Origin: Acidobacteriota bacterium
GTDB lineage: Bacteria > Acidobacteriota > Thermoanaerobaculia > Thermoanaerobaculales > Sulfomarinibacteraceae
Assembly (NCBI GenBank): GCA_022340775.1
Contig: JAJDNH010000084.1
Location: forward strand, 1-40,612
Length of the DNA stretch: 40,612 bases
Reading direction: 5' to 3'
Both the position numbers and the translations under genes were made by a program. Below the pieces are notes generated by a model. It was given only the letters and a program-made list of their open reading frames with translations. It made no database searches and had not been told where the DNA came from. Each line of letters starts with the position of its first letter. Position 1 is the first letter of the stretch. Shown here in pieces: positions 1 to 12,654 of this stretch.

Positions 1-365
1 AGAATCTCCTGTATCTGCTCGATCCGCGTCTGGATCTCGGTTATCTGGCTGCGCAGGCGCTGGCTGGCAAGGATGTGCATGATCAGCTCGCCCTCTGCCT
101 CCCGCAGATCCTGGTCGCGCAGGCGCAAGCTGGCTGCGCTCTCCCCATCCTGCTCGGCTCTCAGCAGGTCCTCGGTGAGTCGATCGGCGCGTGTCCAGGC
201 TTCCTGGAGGTCGGCCTGGTGATCGCCGAGGGTCTTGATCGTGGTCTTCATGAGGCGACGCTGCACCTCGAGCTCGGTCCGGAACATCTCACCGAGCGAG
301 CTTGCGGCAACGGTCCAGGAGGCCGCCGTAGCGAGGGCCAGCGCGAGAACCATCGGACGCTTCAT
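1..365 (-). CDS. Secreted coiled-coil protein, C-terminus cut by window edge
   Basis: About 121 residues are visible and the gene runs off the left edge. Residues 1-21 form a Sec-type signal peptide (MKRP, a hydrophobic Leu/Ala stretch, then a small-residue cleavage site). The rest is charged, Glu/Arg/Gln-rich and predicted to be helical coiled coil, ending in a heptad-like stretch rich in Ile and Gln. No enzymatic motif is visible. The start ATG (363-365 on the complement) overlaps the stop codon of the upstream symporter gene as ATGA, so the two are probably translationally coupled; a GGGAGC Shine-Dalgarno lies just upstream. A periplasmic or envelope structural role is a guess from the coiled coil alone. 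Confidence 0.7.
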   Translation of the reverse strand, partial: MKRPMVLALALATAASWTVAASSLGEMFRTELEVQRRLMKTTIKTLGDHQADLQEAWTRADRLTEDLLRAEQDGESAASLRLRDQDLREAEGELIMHILASQRLRSQITEIQTRIEQIQEI

Positions 366-1579
366 CCTGTGCTCCCTTCGAACCGGGCGACGACCGCTGC
401 GCCAACGAGGTCGCTCCACACGTTGGTGGCGGTTCGCATCATGTCAAGCACGCGATCAACCGCAATGATGGTCGAGATTCCCTCCAGCGGCAAGCCCACG
501 GCCTTGAGCACGACAACCAGCATGACCAATCCTGCCATGGGGATTCCCGCCGCCCCCACCGAAGCCAGCAGTGCCGTCAACAGCACGACCAGCTGCTGGG
601 TGAGGTTCAGGTGAACGCCGTACACCTGAGCGATCGTGAGGGCCGCAACCGCTTCGTACAGAGCCGTACCGTCCATGTTCACCGTTGCGCCGAGCGGCAG
701 CACGAAGCTCACGATGCCTCGAGGCAGCTTCGCCTCCTGCTCGGCACACTCCATACTCAGGGGCAGCGTCGCTGAGGACGAGGCGGTCGAGAACGCCGTT
801 GCTAGCGCCGGGAGCACAGCACGTACGAACTTCAGGGGGCTCCTGCGGCCAAGCAGAAGCAGGAGCAGAGGCAGAGTGATCATGGCGTGAATGACGAGGC
901 CGAGGCCAACGACGAGGAAGTATCGCCACAGGGACAGGATGACGTCGATGCCGGACCGGGCCACCTCACGCGCCAGCAGCGCGAAGATGCCGACCGGAGC
1001 CAGACGCACGATCGCCAGCGTCAGCCGCTGGATGACGTCGAGCACGCCGTCCACGACTGCTTGTACGGCACGCCCGCGCTCGTCGTTGAGGCCAGTGAGG
1101 AAGATGCCGAACAGGATCGCGAAGGTGATGACCGGCAGGATCTGTCCCCGTGCCATCGCCGAAACGATATTGTCGGGAACCATGTGGAGCAGAAATACGG
1201 GGAGCGACTGCGAGGTGGCGTTCAGTCCCTCCGGCAGGCTTCCGTTCCCGATATGCAGCCCGTGGCCGGGGTGGAGGATGTTGACCAGACCCAACCCGAC
1301 AATGATGGCGCCGGTCGTCGACGCCATGTAGTACACGACGGTTCGCACGCCGACGCGGCCCACGCTGCGAGCGTTGCCGAGGCTGGTGATGCCGTTGACC
1401 AATGAGGTGAAGATCAGCGGGACGATGATCATCGTCAGGAGCCGCAGGAAAAGATCGCCGAGGAAGCCCAGGTCCTCCGCCGCCTTCGGGAACGCGACGC
1501 CGAAAACCAAGCCGAACCCGAGCGCGATGAGAACCTGCCAGTGCAGCTTCAGATACCAGGGAGTGCGTTGGTCGTTCAT
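362..1579 (-). CDS. Dicarboxylate/amino acid:cation symporter (SDF/DAACS family)
   Basis: A 405-residue inner-membrane secondary transporter, normal length for the GltP/DctA family, which imports C4-dicarboxylates, aspartate or glutamate with Na+ or H+. Family signatures are present: the serine-rich hairpin STASSSATLP (265-273), the NMDGT cation/substrate motif (301-305), the second hairpin region GIPMAG (345-350), and the helix-8 motif around D379, R382, T383 and N386. R382 matches the arginine that binds the substrate side-chain carboxylate in the archaeal aspartate transporter GltPh, so an acidic substrate is inferred. It lies 90 bases downstream of carD on the same strand. The Shine-Dalgarno (AGGG) is weak. 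Which acid it carries cannot be read from the sequence. Confidence 0.93.
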   Translation of the reverse strand: MNDQRTPWYLKLHWQVLIALGFGLVFGVAFPKAAEDLGFLGDLFLRLLTMIIVPLIFTSLVNGITSLGNARSVGRVGVRTVVYYMASTTGAIIVGLGLVNILHPGHGLHIGNGSLPEGLNATSQSLPVFLLHMVPDNIVSAMARGQILPVITFAILFGIFLTGLNDERGRAVQAVVDGVLDVIQRLTLAIVRLAPVGIFALLAREVARSGIDVILSLWRYFLVVGLGLVIHAMITLPLLLLLLGRRSPLKFVRAVLPALATAFSTASSSATLPLSMECAEQEAKLPRGIVSFVLPLGATVNMDGTALYEAVAALTIAQVYGVHLNLTQQLVVLLTALLASVGAAGIPMAGLVMLVVVLKAVGLPLEGISTIIAVDRVLDMMRTATNVWSDLVGAAVVARFEGSTG

Positions 1580-1669
1580 TCACGACCCTGCGATGGGCCG
1601 GTCGAGAGAGGGCACTGAGCCATCCTCCGGACCGAATCGGTGCCGGTCAGCTCGAGCCCTCGACGATGT

Positions 1670-2179
1670 TCAGCCCTCGCCGAAGCCCTCATCTTCCCGC
1701 TGCCGCAGGACGCCTTCGATCTCACGATCGACTTCGTCCGGGTCACGACCTTCAACCTCGGCAACCTCGAAGACGAGGAGCTGTCGGGCATGGTCGTACA
1801 TCTTCCGCTCGCGAAAGGAGAGTGTCTTTCTCGAGGCGACTTCGGCCAGGCACAGGAGCACGTCGACGATCTCGTCGAGATCTCCGGTCTTGATCCGGTC
1901 GAGGTTGGCACGATACCGGTCCTTCCAGTCGTGCTCCTGGTTAGCGTCTTGGCCCTTGAGCCGCTTCATCGCCCGCAGAACCTCGGACCCCTCTGCCAGC
2001 GGCCGCAGCCCAACTCGCTCGGAGTTATCGACCGGTACCATCACCTTTGACTGAGTGCTCAGCAGGCGGAGATGGTAGCAGCGCATCGGTTGCCCGGCCA
2101 GGACCTCTTCGGCGATGGTCTCCACCACCGACACCCCCTGGCTCGGGTAGACAACCCTGTCGCCGACCTCGAACTCCAC
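1670..2179 (-). CDS. carD: CarD/CdnL-family RNA polymerase-binding regulator
   Basis: The product is 169 residues from a GTG start at 2177-2179, preceded by GGGAGGG about 4 bases upstream. Starting here gives the usual CarD length of about 160, with the Tudor-like RNAP-interacting domain beginning at once (FEVGDRVVYPSQG, residues 3-15). A longer open frame to 2296 would add 39 residues with no family similarity. The helical C-terminal domain (from about 75) keeps Trp85 in the context DWKDRYRANL; this is the tryptophan that, in mycobacterial CarD, wedges into the minor groove at the upstream edge of the transcription bubble. CarD stabilises open complexes, notably at rRNA promoters. An extended -10 element lies just upstream. 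Confidence 0.93.
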   Translation of the reverse strand: MEFEVGDRVVYPSQGVSVVETIAEEVLAGQPMRCYHLRLLSTQSKVMVPVDNSERVGLRPLAEGSEVLRAMKRLKGQDANQEHDWKDRYRANLDRIKTGDLDEIVDVLLCLAEVASRKTLSFRERKMYDHARQLLVFEVAEVEGRDPDEVDREIEGVLRQREDEGFGEG

Positions 2180-2204
2180 GATTCCCTCCCGTGCCGGACC
2201 CCTT

Positions 2205-2213
2205 ATTTTAGCA
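2205..2213 (-). promoter_or_regulatory. Extended -10 promoter element of carD
   Basis: On the minus strand this reads TGCTAAAAT, a full TGnTAnnnT extended -10 with a 5/6 match to TATAAT. No convincing -35 lies 16-18 bases upstream, as is usual for extended -10 promoters. The predicted transcript starts near 2198 and has a leader of about 19 bases carrying the Shine-Dalgarno for the GTG at 2179. This supports the shorter CarD start. Confidence 0.5.
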
Positions 2214-2382
2214 CTCCCCCACCGCTCACATCCGGCTCTTTCGCCCGGCGACAGACTACCGGTGGCCGTACTCCGACTCCTCTCTTGCTGGTTCACCCGT
2301 GACGCTCGACTGCCCGGCCCGGATCAGACGCGCAGGGAAAGCCGCTCTCATCGGCTCTCGCTTCGTGAGAGGATCTGGCGGC

Positions 2383-5194
<2,812 letters not shown>

Positions 5195-5203
5195 CGATGA
5201 GCG

Positions 5204-5257
5204 TGCTTGCCGGTTCCAGAACGCTCTCCCGCCGCGGATCATCGGCCCCGGCAAGCA
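5204..5257. repeat. 10-bp inverted repeat between ahcY and tolC
   Basis: TGCTTGCCGG (5204-5213) and CCGGCAAGCA (5248-5257) are perfect inverted copies with a 34-base loop. It lies just after the ahcY stop. It could be a transcription-attenuating hairpin, but there is no T-tract after it, so a terminator role is uncertain. Confidence 0.4.
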
Positions 5258-5321
5258 GCGCCCTTCTCGTTCTCCGTTGGACTTTTGAGATCGCCCCACC
5301 CGTAAAGTTTCGTGAAGCGTA

Positions 5322-5347
5322 GGAACTTTTCGGCGCGGGCTGCGTAG
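5322..5347 (+). promoter_or_regulatory. Possible ECF-sigma (or sigma-70) promoter of the efflux operon
   Basis: GGAACTT (5322-5328) is followed, with 16 bases between GGAAC and CGT, by CGTAG (5343-5347). This GGAAC-N16-CGT layout is the classic extracytoplasmic-function sigma pattern and suits an envelope-stress-induced efflux operon. The overlapping TAGAAT (5345-5350) could instead be a housekeeping -10, so the assignment is open. Confidence 0.35.
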
Positions 5348-5378
5348 AATCGGGCGAGCAGGTAGATGAGGAGGAACT

Positions 5379-7121
5379 GTGAAACTCAACGCCCTCACAA
5401 CGATCTTCGCCCTGACTGCAACCCTTGGACAGCCGGTACTGGCACAGCAGCTCACGACTCCCGCGCTTCCGGCCCCGGTTGCTCCTGCGCCGACCGCGAC
5501 TGAAGGAAACCTCTCGCTGACGCTGCCGCAGGCGTACGAGCTGGCCCTGTCCCGCAACCTCGACCTGCAGGTCGGTCGCTACGATGTCGCCAAGGCCGAG
5601 GTCTCGATCGCCGGCGCCACGGGCACCTTCGACCCCCAGCTCAGCCTTGGTGTCAGCGGCGATTGGAGCAAGTCACCGGCCGCCACCCAGCTTGCCGGCG
5701 CCCAAGTCAACGTAGGTCGTGACGCCAAGTTCGATCTCGGGCTCGCAACCGTGCTACCGACCGGCACCAACCTGTCCATCGACTCGTCGACCACGCGCAG
5801 CGAGACCAATTCCACGTTCTTCTTTCTCAACCCTCGTTGGACCACCGATCTCACAGTTTCGTTGCGGCAGCCGCTGCTGCAGGGCTTCGGCACACTCGTC
5901 AACCGCTCAGCCATTGTTGTGGCGCGCAACTCCCGCGATCAGACGGCCTCATCGTTCGCGATCAAAGTAATCAACACACTCCAGTCGGTTGAGGACGCCT
6001 ACTGGGACCTGATTGCGACCCGCCAGGCCGTCGAGGTCCGCCAGCAGTCCCTGGAGCTTGCCCAGCGCCTCCTTCGCGAGACCCAGGAGCGGGTCAAGGT
6101 CGGTACCGCGGCGCCGATTGACACCGTGCAGTCGGAGGCCACCGTGGCTGCCCGTCAACAGGAGTTGATCACCGCCAAGAACGCTGCAGCAAATGCCGAG
6201 GACGCGCTCAAGGCGGTGCTCGGGTTCGACCAGCCCGACGAGTGGAACGTCCACATCAAGACCTCCGACGAGCTCACGACCAAACCGATTCACCCGAAGC
6301 TCGACGACTCGATCGACGTAGCGTTGAAGAAGCGCCCCGAGGTCCATAGCCTGCTTCTCAGCATCGAGCTGGCGGCACTCAACACGCGCGTCGCCCGCAA
6401 CAGTGTTCTCCCGCGTCTGGATCTTCAGGCCACCTACGGGTGGGGTGGGCTGGGCGGCAACTACCAGGTGATCGATACCGAGACCGGCCAGGTCATCTCC
6501 ACCCAGCCCGGCGGGCTCAACGACGCGCTGCGCCAGCTCCGCAAGTTCGACTTCCCGCACTGGACGCTGGGGGTCACGTTCGGAGTACCTCTCGGCAACA
6601 ACCAGGCCAAAGCCAGGCTCGCGCAACGACGTTTCGAGCTCGATCAGGCCAAGGTGCAGCTGAATGCCCTCAAGCAACAGATCACCCGCGACGTACGCAC
6701 GGCGGTGCGCGCGCTCGAGGATGGCGCCGCCAACATCGACGCCGCGGAGGCCGCGCAGGTCGCTGCGCAGCGCAACCTCCAAGCCGAGCAGACCAAGTAC
6801 AACAATGGTCTGTCGACGAACTACCAGGTGCTCCAGATCCAGGATGACCTGGCGGTTGCTCAGCTGACCGCGCTGCAGGCCGAGGTCGCCTACCGCAAGG
6901 CGCTGGTCGGCTACCGCTACGCGACCGGCACGCTGCTCGACGAAGAGCACGTAGCGATCGTCGATCCGGGACAACCCCAGATCCCGCATGACTACTGGAA
7001 GAATGTGCGTTGGCTCCAGTTCGTCGACTTCCACGGCGACAAGACGGCGTCGAAGTCGGCGTCGGTACAAAAGGAGGAGCAGGCACAGCCGAAGACGGAG
7101 AAGGAGGAGAACCCGTCATGA
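5379..7121 (+). CDS. TolC-family outer-membrane efflux protein
   Basis: 580 residues from a GTG start preceded by a strong GAGGAGGAA Shine-Dalgarno. Residues 1-22 are a Sec signal peptide ending in Ala-Gln. The mature protein has two copies of the outer-membrane-efflux (OEP) repeat, with long amphipathic helices rich in Arg, Gln and Ala (QSLELAQRLLRETQERV; later the LDQAKVQLNALKQQ region), as in trimeric TolC channels. It is longer than E. coli TolC, mainly through a longer beta-barrel region and a charged Lys/Glu-rich C-terminal tail. The gene opens an operon with a MacA-like adaptor and a MacB-like ABC transporter, so it most likely forms their exit duct. Its stop overlaps the next start (ATGA). 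Confidence 0.93.
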   Translation: MKLNALTTIFALTATLGQPVLAQQLTTPALPAPVAPAPTATEGNLSLTLPQAYELALSRNLDLQVGRYDVAKAEVSIAGATGTFDPQLSLGVSGDWSKSPAATQLAGAQVNVGRDAKFDLGLATVLPTGTNLSIDSSTTRSETNSTFFFLNPRWTTDLTVSLRQPLLQGFGTLVNRSAIVVARNSRDQTASSFAIKVINTLQSVEDAYWDLIATRQAVEVRQQSLELAQRLLRETQERVKVGTAAPIDTVQSEATVAARQQELITAKNAAANAEDALKAVLGFDQPDEWNVHIKTSDELTTKPIHPKLDDSIDVALKKRPEVHSLLLSIELAALNTRVARNSVLPRLDLQATYGWGGLGGNYQVIDTETGQVISTQPGGLNDALRQLRKFDFPHWTLGVTFGVPLGNNQAKARLAQRRFELDQAKVQLNALKQQITRDVRTAVRALEDGAANIDAAEAAQVAAQRNLQAEQTKYNNGLSTNYQVLQIQDDLAVAQLTALQAEVAYRKALVGYRYATGTLLDEEHVAIVDPGQPQIPHDYWKNVRWLQFVDFHGDKTASKSASVQKEEQAQPKTEKEENPS

Positions 7122-7891
7122 GCTCAGAGCCCCCAAGCTACGAGCCGCAGCACAGCCCACTCGAGCCAGGCGCAGGCGCTGAGGCAGCAGGGGCGAGGAT
7201 CGGCGGCTTCGCCCGTCTCTTCAACGTGTTCACTTCGCCCGGCGAGGTGTTCGCCGACATCGCCCGCAAGCCGACGTGGGTGTGGTGTCTCGTTCTGACC
7301 ACGCTGCTTGCCGTGGGTGCCCAGTTGGCGGCCATTCCACACGTCGACATGGAGGCAACCATTCGTGCCCGTATGGCCGAGAGGTCGACCGAGATCTCAG
7401 ACGAACAGATGGACACCATTCTGCAGCGCGCGGACAAGTTTGCCTACGTCGGGCCGATCGCCTCTGTCGTCATTGTGCCGTTGGCGATGGTGATCCTCGC
7501 CGCGATCTATCTGCTGGGCGTCAAGATGTCGGGGTCGGATACCGACTTCCTACACACGTTCTCGGCCACCTTGCACGCCTACTGGCCTTCCGGTCTCGTC
7601 AAGGGAATCCTCGCGGTGGTTCTGATGCAGAGGATCGGGAAGGTGCCGGTGGACGAGCTCAAAGAGCTGGTCAAGTCCAACCTCGGCGCCTTTCTTTCGC
7701 CAGACGCGCCAAAGTGGTTGGGCGCCCTCGCTTCGACGGTAGACATCTTCAACCTGTGGGCCATCGCTCTGCTGGTGATCGGCCTGTCGGTTGTCGGAGG
7801 GATTCCCCGCAAGCGTGCGGGTATCGTGGTCGGGGTGATCTGGGTGCTGTGGATCGCCGGCAAGGTCGGCGTCGCGTTTATCCGGCACTGA
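7118..7891 (+). CDS. Yip1-family integral membrane protein
   Basis: 257 residues. A proline-rich cytosolic N-terminus of about 45 residues leads into a GGFARLFNVFTSPGEVF stretch, the usual start of bacterial Yip1-domain proteins, followed by about five hydrophobic segments (near 49-70, 110-140, 155-180, 205-225, 230-250). The start ATG overlaps the tolC stop, with AAGGAGGA 10 bases upstream. Yip1 proteins have no established bacterial enzymatic role. Its position between the outer-membrane channel and the adaptor suggests it assists assembly or regulation of the efflux complex; that is inference from context. Confidence 0.8.
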   Translation: MSSEPPSYEPQHSPLEPGAGAEAAGARIGGFARLFNVFTSPGEVFADIARKPTWVWCLVLTTLLAVGAQLAAIPHVDMEATIRARMAERSTEISDEQMDTILQRADKFAYVGPIASVVIVPLAMVILAAIYLLGVKMSGSDTDFLHTFSATLHAYWPSGLVKGILAVVLMQRIGKVPVDELKELVKSNLGAFLSPDAPKWLGALASTVDIFNLWAIALLVIGLSVVGGIPRKRAGIVVGVIWVLWIAGKVGVAFIRH

Positions 7892-7918
7892 CACGACAGC
7901 GGCTCGAGGGAGACATTC

Positions 7919-9168
7919 ATGAAGAAGGTCATCATCGGCGTGGCGGTCGCCGCCGTGGTCGTCCTGGTTGTATACGCCAGCCTCAACACTCACTCCGAGC
8001 ACGGCACCGCGGTCACGATCGAGAAGGCAGCCACGCGGACAATCTCCTCGCGCGTCAAGGCGACCGGCGAGATCACGCCGAAAAACAAGGTCGAGATCTC
8101 GGCCAAGGTCGTCGGCGAGATCACGGACCTCCCCGTCAAGGAGGGCGACAGGGTCCGCCAAGGGCAGGTCCTGGTGCAGATCGAGCCCGACCTCTACGAG
8201 GCCGCGCGCGACCAGGCCAAGGCCGCGCTCGAGCAGGCAAAGGTCTCCGTGAAACGCGTTCAGGTGCAGCTCGAGGATACCGATCGGACCCTGAAGCGGA
8301 CCAATGACTTGCTGGCGCAGGGAATGGCCAGCCAGCAGCAGATGGATGCCGCCCAGGTGGCCTATGACACCGCCTGCGTCGAGCTGAAGGCCCAGCAGCA
8401 CAGTGTCGAGCAGTACGCCTCGGCGCTCAAGCGTGCGCAGGACGATCTCGAGCGGACCACGATCAGGTCTCCGATGGACGGTGTCGTCATCCAGCTCAAC
8501 GCCGAGCGCGGCGAGACGGTCGTGCCGGGAAGCACCAACCTCCCGGGCTCGGTCATCATGACAGTGGCTGACATGTCCCGAATCCTGGCCGAGGTCGAGG
8601 TCGGCGAGGTCGACATCGTGCACGTCAAGCTCGGCCTCCCGACCGACGTGCACGTGGACGCCTTGGCCAACAAGGTCGAGAAGGGCCACGTGGTCGAGAT
8701 CGCAACCTCGGGCGTCAAGGACGCCTCTCAGGGCGTAATCCGGTTCACCGTGAAGATCGCCCTCGACAACCCCGATCCGTCGCTGCGGCCGGCTATGACG
8801 GCCAAGGTCGACATCATCACCGCGACCCACGAGAACGTTGTTGCGGTCCCCATCCAGGCGGTCGTCAAACGCAAGCTCGATGCCGAGGGTCACGAGGTGC
8901 GGGGCGCGAAGGCCCGTGAGATCAAGCAGCGGGACGTCGTGTATCTCATGGAGAAGGGAAAGGCGAGGGTCCGGGGCGTCACCACGGGTATCTCAGACGA
9001 CCTGTTCGTCGAGATCAGCGACGGCCTCAAGACAGGCGACCCCGTGATCACCGGCCCGTACCGCACCCTCAAGACGCTGCACGACAGCGACGCGGTCCAC
9101 GAGGACAAGAAGAAGTCCGAGGAGTCCGAGGCGAGTGAAGACAGCCAGGTTGGAGTCGAGGTCGACTG

Positions 9169-9169
<1 letters not shown>
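7919..9169 (+). CDS. MacA/HlyD-like periplasmic adaptor of a tripartite ABC pump
   Basis: 416 residues. An N-terminal membrane anchor ([18 protein letters not shown]) is followed by a split biotinyl-lipoyl domain ([19 protein letters not shown] ... [17 protein letters not shown]), a long coiled-coil hairpin (about 95-175) and beta-barrel plus membrane-proximal domains. This is the classic MacA/membrane-fusion-protein order. The adaptor links the inner-membrane ABC transporter to the TolC duct. GAGGGAG lies upstream of the ATG, and the stop TGA overlaps the next ATG by one base (TGATG). The Lys/Glu/Ser-rich C-terminal tail is unusual but has no known function. Confidence 0.92.
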
Positions 9170-9863
<694 letters not shown>

Positions 9864-9867
<4 letters not shown>

Positions 9868-11078
9868 TCCTGGAGAACCTGCGCATCGCGCTCAAGGCAA
9901 TCCGGGCCAACAAGATGCGCTCTGTGTTGACGACGCTCGGCATCATCATCGGCGTCGCCGCCGTCATCGCGGTCGTGTCCATCGTGCAGGGGCTCAACTT
10001 CGTCATCGCCAGCGAGCTACAAGGAGTCGGCGCGACCTTCATCAGGGTCGCCCCCGAGCGCGACTTCAACGACCCCGATCTCGCGGGCAAGGAGATCACG
10101 CTGACCTACGAGGACGGCCTCGCGGTCATGGCACATTCGACCGCCCTGAAGTATTTCAACCCGGTATTCTTCCGCTCCGAACGCGTCTACTACGGCGACA
10201 ACAAGCACACCAGCACTCTGCTCGGGGTCGGCCCCTACCACCAGGAGGTCAACAACCACTGGGTCGACATGGGCCGGTTCTTCTCCGAGCTGGACATCGA
10301 ACGACACGCTCGCGTCTGCCTGATCGGCCGCAAGATCATCTCGGAGCTCGGGCTCGGCGAGCGCCCGATCGGCAAGGACATCATCGTCGGCAACGCCAGC
10401 TTCACGGTTGTCGGCATCATGGAGAAAAAGGGCGAGATGTTCGGCCAGGATCGCGATGATCTGGTCCTGATCCCGATCACCACAGCGCGTGATATCTACG
10501 GCCGCGAGGCTCTCAAACAGCTGATCCTCGACTTCAAGGCCAAGAGCCCCGCAGAGGTCGACCTCGCCAAGGACCAGATCACACAGGTGCTCCGCAGGCG
10601 TCATCACATCGCCGAGGGCAAGAAGAATGACTTCCAGGTCGTGCTCCAGGAAGAGATCCTCAAGACCACCGGCTCGATTCTCGGTACCGTGACCCAAGTG
10701 GTCGGTGCGGTCGTTGGGATCGCGCTCCTGGTCGGCGGCATCGGCATCATGAACATCATGCTGGTCTCGGTCACCGAGCGCACGCGCGAGATCGGGATCC
10801 GCAAGGCGGTCGGGGCCCGCCGCTCCGACATACTGGTGCAGTTCCTGATCGAGGCCGTCACGTTGTCGTTGATCGGCGGTCTCTTCGGGGTCCTCGGAGG
10901 CTGGGTACTGGGCATCCTCGGCGCTAAAATGATCCCCGGCTTCCCGGGCGCCCACGTTCCGGCGTGGGCAGTCTTCCTGGGCTTCGGCTTCGCCGCCCTG
11001 GTCGGCGTTGTCTTCGGAACCTACCCGGCCGCCAAGGCCTCGGCACTCGACCCGATCGAGGCCCTCCGTTACGAGTAA
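9864..11078 (+). CDS. MacB-like ABC transporter permease (FtsX superfamily)
   Basis: 404 residues from the ATG overlapping the ATPase stop; a longer upstream frame is only the shadow of the ATPase gene. The first transmembrane helix ([20 protein letters not shown]) is followed by a MacB periplasmic core domain (about 45-275) and three C-terminal helices. The FtsX signature is clear: [20 protein letters not shown] followed by [14 protein letters not shown]. These type VII ABC transporters use mechanotransmission to push periplasmic substrates into the TolC duct rather than moving them across the inner membrane. It is the last gene of the five-gene operon. Confidence 0.94.
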
Positions 11079-11363
11079 GATTCCTGCACCGAGCAATCAG
11101 CCGGCAGCACGCCAGCCTCACCTCGTGAGCTGAATCCGGGATGCACGGCACGAGCCCGTGGAGGGCCCAGAGCCCGGAGTTCTAGCCTGCGACGTTCAGG
11201 AGCGATCGTAGCGAGATCGGCGAGACGTCTGTCAGTGGTGCGATCTGAGTGTCGAGCTGCCGCAGGTATACCTGGAAGGTATGTTGAGGACAGCGAGGCG
11301 CGAAGAGCGTGCCAATGGCTGGCGTATCGTCGATCGCAGTAGATTGCGAGTGAATGGCCCGGG
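11079..11363. other. Intergenic region, no gene recognised
   Basis: This 285-base gap separates the tail-to-tail efflux operon and phosphofructokinase gene. I see no tRNA, no strong hairpin with a T-tract and no convincing gene. A minus-strand frame (11182-11424) mostly overlaps the phosphofructokinase C-terminus and has no Shine-Dalgarno; its last 40 residues read like plausible protein but match nothing I recognise. A decayed gene end is possible. Confidence 0.4.
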
Positions 11364-12572
11364 CTAATAGTCGCTTGTCATGATGAAGACCGGTGCGCCC
11401 TCGAACCGCTTGTACCGGGGGCACAGGCGCTCTGGGTTGTAGAACTTGCCCACGTCGACGATCTTCTTGCGGCTGGTGACGACGCCGATCGGGACGTTGT
11501 CATAGCGCCCGTTGCGAACGTTCACCAGGCGGCCAGACACACCGTCGAGGATCAGGTCCATGGCCAGGTTCCCATAGGCCATCGGAACGATCGAGTCCAT
11601 GGCATCGGGGTCGCCGCAACGCACCAGGTACCCGAGCCGTTGGCTGATGACGTTGACCCGCCGCCCACCGTTGAACTTGGGCGAGATTTCCTTGAGCATG
11701 CCGGCCACGCGGTCACCGATCCCGCCCAGCTTCTTGTGGCCGTACATGTCGCGCTCGTCCTCCTTGAACACCATCTGCTCCATGCCCTTGAACGTCGCTC
11801 CCTCGGAGACGATCACGACCGCGTAGCGGCTCGGGTTGCGTCGCCGGTCCTTCGACAGCAGCTCGCACAGGTGCTCGATGTCGAATGTGTGCTCGGGGAT
11901 CACGCAACGATGGGAGGCGCCGGCCATTGCCGGCAGCAACGCAGTAAAGCCAGCGTAGCGTCCGAACACCTCGATAACCAGAAAGCGTTCGTGGCTGCCG
12001 GCACTGGTCCGCAGCGCGTGGGTCATCTCGATTGTCCGGGTCACACAGGTCGAAAAGCCGATGCAGTAGTCTGTCCCGGGAACGTCATTGTCCATGGTCT
12101 TGGGGATGGCGATGATCGGCACTCCCTTACTGTGGAGGAAAGCGGCATAGGAAAGCGTGTCGTCGCCCCCGATCGGAACCAGGCTGCTGATGCCCAGGTA
12201 ATCCAGGTTGGCGAGCACCTCGTCGGTGAGGTCGTTGACTTCCTCCGAGTAGGTGTTCCTCAGGTGCTCGGGGAGGTTCTCCCTCGGCACGTGGCTGGGA
12301 CGTGTTCGCGAAGTGTGGAGGAACGTTCCTCCGGTGCGGCCGACCTTGTTCACGACCTCGTCCGTGAGCTCCAGCACCTGCTCCGAGGGGAAGCCCTTCT
12401 CCTGCCGGTCAATCTCGATCAACCCGGCCCATCCTCGTCGGACGCCGAGCACACGGTAGCCCTCGCGCAGGGCCCGCACGGTCACCGCACGGATGGCGGG
12501 GTTCAGCCCAGGTACGTCACCACCGCCTGTGAGAATGCCGATCGTCCTTTTCGATTTCCTGCCCACTCCCAT
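11364..12572 (-). CDS. 6-phosphofructokinase, PPi-dependent type predicted
   Basis: 402 residues with GGGGAGGAC before the ATG. It phosphorylates fructose-6-phosphate in glycolysis. The N-terminal GILTGGGDVPGLN loop and the PKTMDND catalytic motif (157-163) are family hallmarks. The donor-site residues point to pyrophosphate: the usual GGDG is GGDD (Asp138, equivalent to E. coli Gly104), and Lys158 replaces E. coli Gly124. Asp plus Lys at these positions is the established signature of PPi-dependent, reversible enzymes. A second phosphofructokinase 4 kb away keeps Gly and is predicted to use ATP. It is transcribed divergently from a peptide transporter with an 82-base gap. Confidence 0.92.
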   Translation of the reverse strand: MGVGRKSKRTIGILTGGGDVPGLNPAIRAVTVRALREGYRVLGVRRGWAGLIEIDRQEKGFPSEQVLELTDEVVNKVGRTGGTFLHTSRTRPSHVPRENLPEHLRNTYSEEVNDLTDEVLANLDYLGISSLVPIGGDDTLSYAAFLHSKGVPIIAIPKTMDNDVPGTDYCIGFSTCVTRTIEMTHALRTSAGSHERFLVIEVFGRYAGFTALLPAMAGASHRCVIPEHTFDIEHLCELLSKDRRRNPSRYAVVIVSEGATFKGMEQMVFKEDERDMYGHKKLGGIGDRVAGMLKEISPKFNGGRRVNVISQRLGYLVRCGDPDAMDSIVPMAYGNLAMDLILDGVSGRLVNVRNGRYDNVPIGVVTSRKKIVDVGKFYNPERLCPRYKRFEGAPVFIMTSDY

Positions 12573-12654
12573 CTTCGTCCTCCCCCCTCATGATACTCCC
12601 TGGCCGAGCCGGGAATCTCTGTTTCTGCTACCCTCCAGCGCGGAGGGAAAGCCC

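Noticed and set aside
1580-1669. Imperfect inverted repeat between carD and the symporter
   Set aside because: GTCGAG and GGGC arms pair only with a bulge and no T-tract follows; not enough to call a terminator.
5949-8893. Two long minus-strand frames under tolC and the MacA-like gene
   Set aside because: They are shadows of well-supported plus-strand genes and have no Shine-Dalgarno or family motif.
11182-11424. 80-residue minus-strand frame after the phosphofructokinase
   Set aside because: It overlaps the phosphofructokinase C-terminus in another frame and has no Shine-Dalgarno; at most a decayed gene end.
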